A stretch of DNA of 64,000 bases, from contig NZ_WIXO01000001.1 of NCBI RefSeq assembly GCF_009709575.1, positions 5,768,001 through 5,832,000 on the forward strand. The letters are read 5' to 3'. The notes beneath the pieces are model-generated. The model worked only from the letters and a program-made list of their open reading frames with translations. It was not told the origin of the DNA and did not search any database. This document shows, one piece after another, positions 1 to 8,957 of the stretch. The DNA is from Streptomyces taklimakanensis (lineage in GTDB: Bacteria; Actinomycetota; Actinomycetes; Streptomycetales; Streptomycetaceae). The position numbers and the translations under genes were made by a program. Within the stretch, counting starts at the first letter, position 1; each line of letters starts with the position of its first letter.

Positions 1-751
1 CCAGCGGCCGGGGCGGGCCGTCGATTCCGGTGCCGGTGGCGATGGTGCTGCCGCCGTGAAGGACCCTCACGGTGGTGACGGGGTCATGGTCCTCGTCGAG
101 GGGCTGTACCCGCGGATAACCATCGAGTCGGATGGCGCGGGTTCCGCAGTTCTCCAGGTGGAGGCCCACGACGCGGAGCCCCATGGCCGCGTCACCGTCA
201 TCGGTGTACACGCGTGTTCCCGAGGGTGGGCAGGGGCCCCCTTCGGGGAACGTCTCGTCGGTGGGGACCGTCCTCACCTCGGTGATCCGCACGCGTGCCG
301 TGTCAGGCACGTCCGGGGGGAGTCCGTCCGTGGAGACGGTGTGTTCCGCGGTCTGGCGGGCCCCGACGGACAGCACGGTCCGCTCGGTGCGCGTCAGCGC
401 CTCACCGGAGTCCGACAGGAACGAGAAGGTGATCGTGTAGGTGAAGGGTTCGGCCTCGTGGTTGGTGACCTGGAACGTGACACAGCCGCGGGTGTCACCG
501 CTCGAATCGATGATCCTGATGCCGTCCTCCTCCGGGGCGGGGGAGTCTCCGAACAGGGGCGGGGCGCCGGAGGTGGTCGACTCCTCGGAGGGGCGGGGTC
601 CACAGGAGGGATCGGCGGGAGGGCCCGGGGAGCCGGACGCCCGTGCCCGCGTCGAGCCGTCGTTCCCCGGGACGACCTTCTGTGATCCGCACGCCGTGAG
701 CAGCAGGGCACCGGCGAGGACGGCGGGCAGGGCGAGGGGGATGCTGCGCAT
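1..751 (-). CDS. Secreted lipoprotein with DUF4232-like C-terminal part (truncated by window edge)
   Basis: The frame is open from ATG at 751 to the left edge (250 codons), so the C-terminus is missing. The N-terminus has R3, a hydrophobic stretch and a lipobox L-T-A-C with the cysteine at residue 21, indicating a lipid-anchored exported protein. A Ser/Pro/Gly-rich linker follows. The middle (about residues 60-140) looks like a beta-sandwich domain with few charged turns. The last part contains a stretch of the type GLHLENCGTRAIRLDGYP, which resembles the DUF4232 core (an Asn-Cys-Gly segment followed by a Leu-x-Gly-Tyr-Pro turn). DUF4232 proteins are common actinobacterial exported proteins of unknown function. 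It stands alone here, convergent with nothing visible. Confidence 0.7.
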   Translation of the reverse strand, partial: MRSIPLALPAVLAGALLLTACGSQKVVPGNDGSTRARASGSPGPPADPSCGPRPSEESTTSGAPPLFGDSPAPEEDGIRIIDSSGDTRGCVTFQVTNHEAEPFTYTITFSFLSDSGEALTRTERTVLSVGARQTAEHTVSTDGLPPDVPDTARVRITEVRTVPTDETFPEGGPCPPSGTRVYTDDGDAAMGLRVVGLHLENCGTRAIRLDGYPRVQPLDEDHDPVTTVRVLHGGSTIATGTGIDGPPRPL

Positions 752-861
752 GCGCCGAGTCGATCAGGAGCAGACTGATTCGGACCGTGATGGAAGCCAT
801 ACTTCCGGTCACAGGCGTGTCACATGTGGGCGGCTTCGCGCTCGGGACGGCTCGGTGGAGC

Positions 862-1383
862 TCAGTGGTAGGCGTGGACGACGGCGTGTCCCTTGCCGCG
901 ACCGATCATCCACTTGTTCACCGGGGTGGTGACCAGGAAGGCGACGGCGAATCCGCCCAGTAGCGCGGCCCAGAACAGTCCCTCGTCCAGGTGGGCGTCC
1001 ATCGCACCGGGGGTGAGGGCGATGATGCCGTTGTCGACCAGTTCCATCACGGTGATGGAGACGGTGTCGGCGGCCAACGCCGCCCTGATCGCGGAGGCGA
1101 GGCCCAGGCCGGCTCGGCGGACGGCGAACAGGGTGAAGGAGTAGCCGAAGACAAAGGCCAACGTGATCGCCAGGGCCATGGTGGGCACATTGCCCCACCG
1201 GAGGGCGGTGCCGATGGCCATGCCGAGGATCTCGCCGATGACGCAGCCGGTCAGGCAGTGCAGGGTTGCCTTCGCCGCGGTGCTCCAGGACGCTCCGCCG
1301 GCTCCGTGCTCCGGGCGGGACCCCGCCTGTCGGGTGTGCTCGCCGTGCCGGCCGTGGCCGTGGTGCGTGCCGCTGTGGTCCAT
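862..1383 (-). CDS. DUF4396 membrane protein, His-rich N-terminus
   Basis: A 173-aa protein. The first 25 residues are unusually rich in His (MDHSGTHHGHGRHGEH), followed by about four hydrophobic helices and a short basic tail (NKWMIGRGKGHAVVHAYH). The pattern fits the DUF4396 family, whose function is not established. An in-frame ATG exists at 1449, but it lies inside a palindromic operator/promoter. ATG 1383 has a GAGGTGACG ribosome site and is preferred. The His-rich tail and the CsoR-like operator 64 bp upstream suggest a role in copper or other soft-metal handling; that is inference from context, not from the family. Confidence 0.75.
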   Translation of the reverse strand: MDHSGTHHGHGRHGEHTRQAGSRPEHGAGGASWSTAAKATLHCLTGCVIGEILGMAIGTALRWGNVPTMALAITLAFVFGYSFTLFAVRRAGLGLASAIRAALAADTVSITVMELVDNGIIALTPGAMDAHLDEGLFWAALLGGFAVAFLVTTPVNKWMIGRGKGHAVVHAYH

Positions 1384-1444
1384 GGTCGTCACCTCGTTCC
1401 CGTCTCGTTCGGCGAGTGGGTCGTCGTGTGACCACCCTTCCGGA

Positions 1445-1473
1445 ATCATATACCCCTGCGGGGTATATGTTCA
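1445..1473 (-). promoter_or_regulatory. Promoter with embedded CsoR-like operator
   Basis: Reading leftward: -35 TGAACA (1468-1473), a 17-bp spacer, -10 TATGAT (1445-1450). A perfect 10-bp inverted repeat CATATACCCC / GGGGTATATG (1447-1456 and 1460-1469, 3-bp centre) fills the spacer and overlaps both hexamers. The TACCCC..GGGGTA form matches the G-tract palindromes recognised by CsoR/RcnR-family Cu(I) repressors. No csoR gene is in the window, so the regulator would act from elsewhere. Confidence 0.7.
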
Positions 1474-1780
1474 CGGTTGCCGTCGGGTGAACCGGTGGCC
1501 GGCCTCGGGTGATCACCGAAGCCGGTCACGGCCCGGCCGGGCCGGCGGAACCTCCGACGGATGCGCAGGCCCGTGTTCCCCGGGCGCCTCGGACACGGTC
1601 GATGTCGACGGTGAGGAAGCCGACGGCCGAGTGCCGGTGTCACCGCTCGCGACGCGTGACCTCGCGTGACGTCGGCGCTCCCGTGGAGGTGCCTTATGCG
1701 CCGCGCACGCCTCGTCCGGCTCGACGAACACCGAACGCGGTCGCCAGGGGGTTCCCGGTGATCTTGCGGAATGGCTCCGC

Positions 1781-1811
1781 TTGACCCTGACACGGTGACA
1801 AGGTCTTCACT
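1781..1811 (+). promoter_or_regulatory. MerR-type promoter/operator upstream of the HEAT gene pair
   Basis: The -35 is TTGACC at 1781-1786 and a weak -10 TTCACT lies at 1806-1811. The 19-bp spacing is the long spacing typical of MerR-activated promoters. A 23-bp dyad at 1783-1805 (GACCCTG ... CAAGGTC, 9 of 11 positions paired, centre 1794) sits within the spacer. The MerR-HEAT regulator at 2511 is the obvious candidate ligand, implying autoregulation. The rest of 1474-1780 shows no gene or other site I can support. Confidence 0.65.
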
Positions 1812-1832
1812 GTGGCCAAGGAGGTGGTCCCG

Positions 1833-2504
1833 ATGACCATGCCGACGAATGACACGGACGCGAGGCGAACGCTCCAGGGGCTGGAGGACGGCAACCCGTC
1901 GGTGCGGTTGCGGACGGCCCTGGCGGTCGGCACGGCCCCCGAACCGCGGTTCGTCGACAAGCTCGTCGACCGATGCGCGATCGAGCCCGAGTTCCACGTG
2001 CGCGAAGCGCTCACATGGGCACTCACCCGCCACTCGCCGTCGACGACGGTGCCGAAGCTCGTCGACGAGCTCCGTTCGGAGGCCGCGCAGGCACGAAGTC
2101 AGGCGCTGCACACACTGTCCAAGATCGGGGACCGGCGAGCGTGGCCGGCGATCACACGGGCGCTTCTGACCGACGCCGACGACGAGGTGGCACGGAGCGC
2201 CTGGCGGGCAGCGGTCGCACTCGTGCCCGAGGGCGAAGAGCCCGAGTTGGCCGGAGCGTTGGCGACGCAGCTCGGACGCGGCGAGCGTGCGACGCGGTTG
2301 AGTCTCAGCCGGGCTCTGATCGCGCTCGGTGGTGAGGTGATCACACCGCTCCTGCGCGCCGCGATGACGGATCCCGACCCTCGGGTGCGCCGGCACGCGC
2401 TCGCCACGGAGCGGCTGTCGCACAACCCGGATGCCGGATTCGAGTTCGCGATCGAGGAGGCGAAGCGCGCCGTGGCCCTCGGCACGGCCGGTCGGGAGGG
2501 GTGA
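1833..2504 (+). CDS. HEAT-repeat protein
   Basis: A 223-aa soluble, alpha-helical protein made of about five to six HEAT repeats. Recurrent helix pairs with conserved Pro/Asp/Val/Arg positions are visible, such as NPSVRLRTALAVG, FHVREALTWAL, DDEVARSAWRAAVAL and DPRVRRHAL. There is no enzymatic motif; HEAT proteins act as protein- or DNA-binding scaffolds. ATG 1833 is chosen because AAGGAGG (1818-1824) lies 8 nt upstream; a GTG at 1812 would have no ribosome site. It is followed after 6 nt by the MerR-HEAT regulator, so the two are probably one transcription unit controlled by the MerR-type promoter. Partner and function are unknown. Confidence 0.8.
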   Translation: MTMPTNDTDARRTLQGLEDGNPSVRLRTALAVGTAPEPRFVDKLVDRCAIEPEFHVREALTWALTRHSPSTTVPKLVDELRSEAAQARSQALHTLSKIGDRRAWPAITRALLTDADDEVARSAWRAAVALVPEGEEPELAGALATQLGRGERATRLSLSRALIALGGEVITPLLRAAMTDPDPRVRRHALATERLSHNPDAGFEFAIEEAKRAVALGTAGREG

Positions 2505-2510
2505 CGGACG

Positions 2511-3515
2511 GTGTTGATCGGTGATGTGGCACGACGGTCCGGGGTCAGCGCCCGTATGCTCAGGCACTACGACTCGCTCGGCCTGGTGCGGCCGACGGGC
2601 CGTACCGACGCCGGCTATCGGGAGTACTCCGGCGAGGACATCCGGCGGATCCTCCACATCGAGAGCCTGCGGTCACTGGGGCTGTCGCTGCGTGAAGTCC
2701 GGCGCGCGCTCGACGACCCCGGCTTCGACCCCTCGGAGGTCGTCGATGACCTCGCCCGCCGGACGCGGGAACGCATCGCGGGTGAGACGGAACTGCTCAC
2801 ACGGCTTCGTCGGATCGGTGCCGCGGAACCCGCCGACTGGAAAGACGTCCTCCAGGTCGTCGCGCTCCTCCAAGCCCTGGGATCGAAGAGCGCCGGGAGA
2901 CGCCAGCGCGCGGCCCTGTCCTCGGCCGAGGAGGTTTTGGTGCCGGTGGAAGCACTGGTCGAGGCAGTGCTGAACGAGACGGACCCGAACGTCGCCGGAG
3001 CCCTCCGATGGGCTCTGGCGCAATCGGGTGACGACGGATTGGCGCTGTTGGCGGAGGGCCTCGGCTCACCGGTGGCCGAGGTGCGGAAACGTGCCGTCCT
3101 GTCCATCGCCGAGTTTCCGGACGGTGCGGCGACCACCCTGCTGCGGGATGCCCTGGCGACCTCCGACACCGTGGTCCGCAGGCATGCGGCTCTGGCGCTC
3201 GGAGTACGCGGAGCAGCCGATGCGGTCCCGACGCTCATCGACATGATCGTCGAGGAGGCGAACGACGCCGACGCGGCCGACGCCCTCAGCGCGTTGGCGA
3301 GTGATCCGGCGTTGGCGGACCGGATCGCCACCGGGCTCGTCGACCGCCTCGCCCACGGCACCGTCGGACCGTCCGTGCGCCGACGGCTGGCACAGGCGCT
3401 CGCGGACATCCCGGGAATCACAGCGGCACGTGCCCTCACCGATCTGTCACACGACGAAGACCGCGCCGTCGCGCTCACCGCGACCTACGTCCTCGGGATA
3501 CGCGACGCCCGATGA
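2511..3515 (+). CDS. MerR-family regulator fused to HEAT repeats
   Basis: A 334-aa protein. Residues 1-70 are a MerR winged helix-turn-helix (IGDVARRSGVSARMLRHYDS then a wing with GYREYSGED). A linking helix spans about 75-115. Instead of a small-molecule or metal domain, residues about 140-330 are HEAT repeats (for example SPVAEVRKRAVLSIAEF and DTVVRRHAALALGV). The start is GTG 2511 with GGGAGGGG upstream. It directly follows another HEAT protein. I infer that the HEAT array senses a protein or large ligand, or pairs with the upstream HEAT protein, and that it regulates its own operon through the dyad at 1783-1805. Ligand unknown. Confidence 0.85.
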   Translation: MLIGDVARRSGVSARMLRHYDSLGLVRPTGRTDAGYREYSGEDIRRILHIESLRSLGLSLREVRRALDDPGFDPSEVVDDLARRTRERIAGETELLTRLRRIGAAEPADWKDVLQVVALLQALGSKSAGRRQRAALSSAEEVLVPVEALVEAVLNETDPNVAGALRWALAQSGDDGLALLAEGLGSPVAEVRKRAVLSIAEFPDGAATTLLRDALATSDTVVRRHAALALGVRGAADAVPTLIDMIVEEANDADAADALSALASDPALADRIATGLVDRLAHGTVGPSVRRRLAQALADIPGITAARALTDLSHDEDRAVALTATYVLGIRDAR

Positions 3516-3646
3516 CGGACCCTCCCCGGGCGCCGCGGGTGGGTACCGGCTCGCTCCGGCGACTCCGCCGCGATCGCCCCGGTGGAGGGAGACCACCGTC
3601 CTGTCCGGGCCTCCGCCCGCCCGGGGGCGACGGACCGCGCGGCCCC

Positions 3647-4501
3647 TCACCCGGTCGGGGTCGGGAGCCCGATCGGATTGGGAAACCGCAACGCGGCGGC
3701 GCACGCACGAGCCAGTGGGGTGAGCAGCCCACGCAGCCGGTCCGTGGTGGCGGGACCGAGGGCCTGCCAGGGGCGCGCGGCGGCCCGATCGGTCGCCTCC
3801 TCCAGCGCGCGGTGCGCCCGGCGCCCCTCTGACGTCGCCGTTCCGTCGGGCGCCAGCCAACCACGAGCGGCCAACCGGTCCCGGGCGGCCTGCCACCGGT
3901 CGTCGCTCCACCCCCGGTAGGGCTGGAGTTCGGTGCGCGGCAGGTCGATGCCCGCCCGCAGGACCAGGGACTCACAGCCGTCCATCCCCATCGCGACCAA
4001 CGCCGCGACATGGCCGTCCCCGCGGTGTTCGCGCAGGACGGTCGTCGCATGCCACAGGCGGTCGACGGCGCTTTGGGGAACGGGGAGGGCCTGGTTGGCG
4101 GCGGCCAACACCCGCCCGGCACAGTCCGCCCCCTCGGCCACGGGCATCAGGACGGCGGCGGCCCGCTCCACCTGGCGGTCGTATCCGGACAGCAGGTGCT
4201 CCAAAGCCGCGCCGGCTCCGACCCGCCGGGCCTCCAGGACGCGTCGGGGCGTCGCCATCGACCAGACGTCGGGCACCGCCCGCGCGACCATGGCCGGTGC
4301 GAAGCCGAAGAACGCGGCCGTGACCGGCCCCGGGCCGACCTCCCCCAACGGCGCGGCACGTCCGGCGAAGTAACCCCGCCAGAAACCGCGCAGTCCCGCC
4401 TCCTCGAAGGCGGCCCGGGCCTGCGGCGCGAAGTAGGTCACCGCGTGCACCGGTTCGATCAGCGTCCACAGCGTGCGGGCCGACCGCTCCGCGTCCTCCA
4501 C
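3647..4501 (-). CDS. SCO6745-family protein (SalK-like)
   Basis: A 284-aa predicted cytosolic protein. The N-terminal third carries the strongly conserved block of this actinobacterial family (LWTLIEPVHAVTYFAPQAR, then GLRGFWRGYFAGRAAPLG and VTAAFFGFAPAMVARAVPDVW). The C-terminal half resembles a winged-helix fold (TELQPYRGWSDDRWQAARDRL, LAARGWLAPDGTATSEGRRA). Members are sometimes annotated SalK; biochemical function is not established. GTG 4501 has GGGGAGG and GGAGG upstream, and family similarity begins a few residues later; upstream in-frame sequence is low-complexity Arg/Gly/Pro and rejected. It is convergent with the MerR-HEAT gene. Confidence 0.8.
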   Translation of the reverse strand: MEDAERSARTLWTLIEPVHAVTYFAPQARAAFEEAGLRGFWRGYFAGRAAPLGEVGPGPVTAAFFGFAPAMVARAVPDVWSMATPRRVLEARRVGAGAALEHLLSGYDRQVERAAAVLMPVAEGADCAGRVLAAANQALPVPQSAVDRLWHATTVLREHRGDGHVAALVAMGMDGCESLVLRAGIDLPRTELQPYRGWSDDRWQAARDRLAARGWLAPDGTATSEGRRAHRALEEATDRAAARPWQALGPATTDRLRGLLTPLARACAAALRFPNPIGLPTPTG

Positions 4502-4710
4502 GCCTCCGCCTCCCCACCGTCCCACCGGGCCTCGACCGCCCGGTTCACCCCCCTTGTGCTGCCCGTGGCGGGGCGGTCGGGAAACCCGGGAGTCGGATGG
4601 CGAGGGGACCGCCGATCTCGACGCGACGGTCCCGCCGTCGGCCACCGGGACACCCGCCGGCCCTCGCGGGGCCCACCCGCCGCGGGGGAGCCCCGGAGCC
4701 CGGCCGGGAT

Positions 4711-6027
4711 TCAGTCGTCGATCGCGTCCAGGACCTCGCCGAGATCGACGAACGTGAAGTCGGTCGCCTCGCGGCCGTCCTCCACCGGCGTCTCGTGGCC
4801 GTCCTGCACCACGAGCAGGCCGTTCGGGTACGCGGCTCCCAGAGGTGCGTTCAGCACGGCGGCGCCGTCGCACTCCTCGGACCCGTCGAGCCTCCGCGAG
4901 GCGGCCGTGACGCGGAAGCCGCCCTCGTACTCGTTGTCGTCGCCCAGTTCACGGTCGTAGAGGGCGAAGGAATCGTCGCCCTGGCTGGAGGCCAGCACGT
5001 ATCCGTCGCCGTCGGGCTCCGTCAACAGCGTCAGCCCCTCGACGTCGGCCGACAGGTGCTCGCCGCCGAAGCCGGGATCGGCGCCGGAGGGCAGGCACTC
5101 GTCGCTCTCCTCGTCGTACGCGGCGGGGACGCCGTACTCGCGGACCCGGTCGATCAGCACGGGGGCGCCGGTGAGGTCGGAGCGCACGCGCCAGATTCCC
5201 ACGTCCTCCTGCCCGGCGTAGAGCATGCCATTGGCCGGATCGACCACCATGCCCTCCACCTGCGGCAGTTCGCCCGGCTCACCGCACGGTGTCCAGGAGG
5301 TGCCGTCGGGCAACCGGAACGAGGCGGGCAGCTCCAGAGTGCGGACCGCGCGGTAGCCGACCGTGCCGCCAGGACGGACGACGACCTCCAGCAGGGCGAC
5401 GGCCGTGCTGTCGTTCCGGCTGGCCAGCGCGTAGGAACGGCCCGTGGAGCGGTCGGTCCAGGTCGCCAGACCGTAGGCCGTCCTCCCCTCGTTGATCTCC
5501 TCCTGGTCGACGGAGAAGATCGGAGCCGCCGCGGGGTCGGTGACGTCGACCAGGGGGCCGCCGGGACGGTCGCGGTCGATGCGGTAGAACCGCAGCCGGT
5601 CGTGGCCGCGGTCGCTGACGACGGCGAGGTCGGCCCGCCCGTTCGGCAGGCGGACCCCGTGGAGGAGATCGACGTTGTTGAAGCGGCCCGGGGCGTCCCC
5701 GGAGGCGGGGGGCGGGGGCGCGGGGACCGACTGGATCCGGCGGGCGGCGAGGTCGTAGACGCGCAACCCGCCCTCCTTCGCGGTGGCGACGACCAGGCTC
5801 CGCCCCGGGGAGGTGTCGTCGCGCCAGATCGCGGGATCGTCGGCGTCCGCGTGGCCGCCCCGCTCGTCGTCGAAGAGCGCCGCGGTCTCGGCTCGGGGAG
5901 TGACGGAGGGCAGGCCGAAGCCTTCGGGGGACGGGCGGGCGTCATCCGCGTGAGCGGGCACGGCGGACGCGACGAGGGCCGCGCACAGTAACAGGGAAGC
6001 CGGCCACCCTGATCGGCGTACGGTCAC
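4711..6027 (-). CDS. Secreted beta-propeller phytase-like phosphohydrolase
   Basis: A 438-aa exported protein. GTG 6027 is preceded by GGAGGAG. Residues 1-27 are a classical signal peptide ending A-H-A. The mature protein matches 3-phytase beta-propellers: DADDPAIW near the N-terminus, RFNNVDLLHGV, SDRGHDRLRFYRID, and later acidic loops (QVEGMVVDP, GEHLSADVEGL, SSQGDDSFALYDR, GLLVVQDGHETP) typical of the Ca2+-dependent phosphate site. The family hydrolyses phytate or related organophosphates outside the cell. Adjacent to a divergent LLM oxidoreductase with no obvious functional link; no PHO box was recognised in 6028-6372. Confidence 0.88.
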   Translation of the reverse strand: MTVRRSGWPASLLLCAALVASAVPAHADDARPSPEGFGLPSVTPRAETAALFDDERGGHADADDPAIWRDDTSPGRSLVVATAKEGGLRVYDLAARRIQSVPAPPPPASGDAPGRFNNVDLLHGVRLPNGRADLAVVSDRGHDRLRFYRIDRDRPGGPLVDVTDPAAAPIFSVDQEEINEGRTAYGLATWTDRSTGRSYALASRNDSTAVALLEVVVRPGGTVGYRAVRTLELPASFRLPDGTSWTPCGEPGELPQVEGMVVDPANGMLYAGQEDVGIWRVRSDLTGAPVLIDRVREYGVPAAYDEESDECLPSGADPGFGGEHLSADVEGLTLLTEPDGDGYVLASSQGDDSFALYDRELGDDNEYEGGFRVTAASRRLDGSEECDGAAVLNAPLGAAYPNGLLVVQDGHETPVEDGREATDFTFVDLGEVLDAIDD

Positions 6028-6372
6028 GAACGTCTCCTCCGGTCGGGAACGAGGACCTCCGCAGCAGCCTGGAGCGGCGGGGCGGCAGGGTGGTGTCGTC
6101 CCGCCGAACCGGACGTGGCCGCGTCGTGGACGCACGGTGCGGAGGATCGGGGCGGCCGAGGCGCCCGCGTCACCGTCCGGGACAGGGCCCGTACGGCACC
6201 GACCGTTCAACGACGGGGCGGCGGGGGAGGGGGCGCGGTCCGCCGAGCCGTGGTTGAACACGCGGCGACGCCGGTACACAAGGGGGGACGGGACGGGTGA
6301 CACGCGGGCGGCGGGGCCGCCGTTCGCGCCGGAGGAGCCCGTCCACCCCGCTGTGCTCGACGGAGGCCATGG
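6028..6372. other. Intergenic region between divergent genes
   Basis: 345 bp of GC-rich sequence separate the phytase-like gene from the LLM oxidoreductase gene. It must hold both promoters, but I see no clear -35/-10 pair, operator dyad or RNA gene. Short open frames here lack ribosome sites and protein-like composition. Confidence 0.4.
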
Positions 6373-7275
6373 ATGAGGATCGGTTTCGCTCTGCCCCAGT
6401 TCCATCGACAGGCGTACGGCATCGCACGGACCGCGGAGTTCGCGCGGGAGGTCGAGCGGGCCGGGGCCGCCGGCCTCTGGGTGGGGGACCGCAACCTGGC
6501 GGCCGTGCGCCCCCGGGTCGGCTACGGCGGTCAGGGCACGACCGTTCCGGCCGAACTGAACCCGGCCGCCGACCCGTTCGTGCTGCTCGGCATCGCCGCG
6601 AGCGCCACCGAACGCGTGCTGCTCGGCTGCCACGTACTCGTCGCGCCGCTCTACCCGCCCGTTCCGCTCGCCCGTTCGCTGACCAGCATCGACCTGATCA
6701 GCGGCGGTCGGCTGCTGCCCGGCTTCGGTGTCGGTTGGTCGCCCGAGGAGTACGAGGCCGCGGGGCAGGACTTCACCACGCGCGGCGCCCGGATGGACGA
6801 GCTGTTGGACGCGCTGGAGGCGATCTGGACCACCGACCCGGCCGAGTACCACGGCGAGATCCTGTCGATCCCCTCGCACCACGCTCCGCTCAAGCCCGGC
6901 CGGCGCCCGCGCCCGCCGTTCTACCTGGGGGGCCGGTCCGAACGGGCGCTGCGCCGGATCGCCGAGCGCGGGGACGGATGGCTGCCGTTGTGCGCCGTGC
7001 CCAGCCGGGTGGACACCGACGAACTCGTGGCACAGCGCGCGTTCATCGATCGCCGGGCCCGGGAGGCGGGCCGCGACCCGTCCGCCATCGACACCGTCCT
7101 GCGCGTCAACGTCGACGCCGGTGCCTCACCCGACCGGGTCGCCGCCGCCGTCCGGACCATCCACGAGCGCACCGGCATCGACCACGTCATGGTGGACACG
7201 ATGTACGCCGTCGAGACCGTCGACGGGGCCGTCGAGTGGGCGCTGGAGTTGACCGGCCTGGTGGCTCGGGGCTGA
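6373..7275 (+). CDS. LLM-class F420-dependent oxidoreductase
   Basis: A 300-aa (beta/alpha)8 luciferase-like protein. The N-terminus MRIGFALPQF and the blocks LLGIAASATERVLLG, DLISGGRLLPGFGVGWSPEEY, YEAAGQDFTTRGARMDE and PPFYLGGRSERALRRIAERGDGW are typical of the actinobacterial F420-dependent branch, in which a buried pocket binds F420 rather than FMN. Substrate cannot be read from sequence. ATG 6373 has GGAGG 6 nt upstream; ATG 6369 is closer to the site and out of frame. It is monocistronic by spacing. Confidence 0.85.
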   Translation: MRIGFALPQFHRQAYGIARTAEFAREVERAGAAGLWVGDRNLAAVRPRVGYGGQGTTVPAELNPAADPFVLLGIAASATERVLLGCHVLVAPLYPPVPLARSLTSIDLISGGRLLPGFGVGWSPEEYEAAGQDFTTRGARMDELLDALEAIWTTDPAEYHGEILSIPSHHAPLKPGRRPRPPFYLGGRSERALRRIAERGDGWLPLCAVPSRVDTDELVAQRAFIDRRAREAGRDPSAIDTVLRVNVDAGASPDRVAAAVRTIHERTGIDHVMVDTMYAVETVDGAVEWALELTGLVARG

Positions 7276-7414
7276 CGGCGTCCCGGAAACGGCCCGCCCG
7301 AGGGACGGGGGTGCCGGGGTGGCCGGCCGCGCCGTCCGCTCGGGCGGGCCGTGTGAGTGATCGAAGAATCGGGTGGTTATCATATGAGCACCGCCTAGCT
7401 CGAAAGATGAACCT

Positions 7415-8878
7415 GTGACTACCACCGTGGACTCGTTCACCAACTGGAAGAACCGCGAGGAGATCGCGGAGTCGATGATCCCGATCATCGGGAGGCTGCA
7501 CCGGGAGAGGGACGTCACGGTCCTGTTGCACAGCCGATCCCTGGTGAACAAGTCGGTGGTCAGCATCCTCAAGACCCACCGATTCGCCCGGCAGATCGCC
7601 GGGGAGGAGCTCTCGGTCACCGAGACCCTGCCGTTCCTGCAGGCCCTCACCACCCTCGACCTGGGGCCTTCCCAGATCGACATCGGCATGTTGGCCGCGA
7701 CGTACAAGGCCGACGACCGGGGGCTGACGGTGAGGGAGTTCACCGCCGAGGCCGTCGCCGGCGCCACGGGCCCCGACCGGATCGAGCGCCGCGAACCGCG
7801 CGACGTCGTCCTCTACGGGTTCGGCCGCATCGGCCGTCTCCTCGCCCGTCTGCTCATCGAGAAGGCCGGCTCCGGCAACGGCCTGCGACTGCGCGCCATC
7901 GTCGTCCGCGGGGACGCGACCAAGGACGCCGAGGGCGCCAAGGACATCGTCAAGCGCGCCTCGTTGCTGCGCCGCGACTCCATCCACGGTCAGTTCCAGG
8001 GCACGATCACCGTCGACGAGGCGAACAACAGGATCATCGCCAACGGCAACGAGATCACGGTGATCCACTCCGACGACCCGACGTCCGTGGACTACACGGC
8101 GTACGGCATCAAGGACGCCATCCTCATCGACAACACCGGCAAGTGGCGCGACCGCGAGGGCCTGTCGAAGCACCTCCGTCCCGGCATCGACAAGGTGGTC
8201 CTGACCGCCCCGGGCAAGGGCGACGTCCCCAACATCGTCCACGGCGTCAACCACGAGACGATCAAGCCGGACGAGCGGATCCTGTCCTGCGCCTCCTGCA
8301 CCACCAACGCGATCGTCCCGCCGTTGAAGGCGATGGCGGACGAGTACGGTGTTCTGCGTGGCCACGTGGAGACCGTCCACTCGTTCACCAACGACCAGAA
8401 CCTGCTGGACAACTACCACAAGTCCGACCGCCGTGGCCGTTCGGCGCCGCTCAACATGGTCATCACCGAGACCGGTGCCGCCTCCGCCGTCGCCAAGGCG
8501 CTGCCCGACCTCAAGGCGAGGATCACCGGCAGCTCGATCCGTGTTCCGGTACCGGACGTCTCGATCGCGATCCTCAACCTGCAGCTCGCGCGTGAGACCT
8601 CCCGTGAGGAGGTCCTCGACCACCTCCGCAACGTGTCGTTGACCTCGCCGCTCAAGCGCCAGATCGACTTCATCAGCGCCCCCGACGCGGTCTCGAGCGA
8701 CTTCATCGGCTCCCGCCACGCCTCGATCGTCGACGCCGGTGCCACCAAGGTCGAGGGCGACAACGCGATCCTGTACCTCTGGTACGACAACGAGTTCGGC
8801 TACTCCTGCCAGGTCGTCCGCGTCGTCCAGTACGTCTCCGGAGTGGAGTACCCGACCTACCCGGCCCCGGCGGCCTGA
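7415..8878 (+). CDS. gap: Glyceraldehyde-3-phosphate dehydrogenase with N-terminal extension
   Basis: 487 aa, roughly 130-150 residues longer than a classical GAPDH. Residues about 128-480 contain the Rossmann start VVLYGFGRIGRLLARLL, the catalytic cysteine in SCASCTTNAI, and the C-terminal YDNEFGYSCQVVR. The helical N-terminal part (FTNWKNREEIAESMIPIIGR) belongs to a longer GAPDH subgroup found alongside the glycolytic enzyme in many actinomycetes. It probably catalyses reversible NAD(P)-dependent oxidation of glyceraldehyde-3-phosphate; direction in vivo and the role of the extension are unknown. GTG 7415 is chosen because similarity starts immediately; the upstream AAAGA is a weak ribosome site. 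Confidence 0.92.
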   Translation: MTTTVDSFTNWKNREEIAESMIPIIGRLHRERDVTVLLHSRSLVNKSVVSILKTHRFARQIAGEELSVTETLPFLQALTTLDLGPSQIDIGMLAATYKADDRGLTVREFTAEAVAGATGPDRIERREPRDVVLYGFGRIGRLLARLLIEKAGSGNGLRLRAIVVRGDATKDAEGAKDIVKRASLLRRDSIHGQFQGTITVDEANNRIIANGNEITVIHSDDPTSVDYTAYGIKDAILIDNTGKWRDREGLSKHLRPGIDKVVLTAPGKGDVPNIVHGVNHETIKPDERILSCASCTTNAIVPPLKAMADEYGVLRGHVETVHSFTNDQNLLDNYHKSDRRGRSAPLNMVITETGAASAVAKALPDLKARITGSSIRVPVPDVSIAILNLQLARETSREEVLDHLRNVSLTSPLKRQIDFISAPDAVSSDFIGSRHASIVDAGATKVEGDNAILYLWYDNEFGYSCQVVRVVQYVSGVEYPTYPAPAA

Positions 8879-8957
8879 CCCCGGCGGGCCGCCCCCGGCC
8901 CGGTGCCCCGGCCGGCTTCCGGGCGGCCGTCCTCCGGCAGCCGTGGGGCAACCCGGC

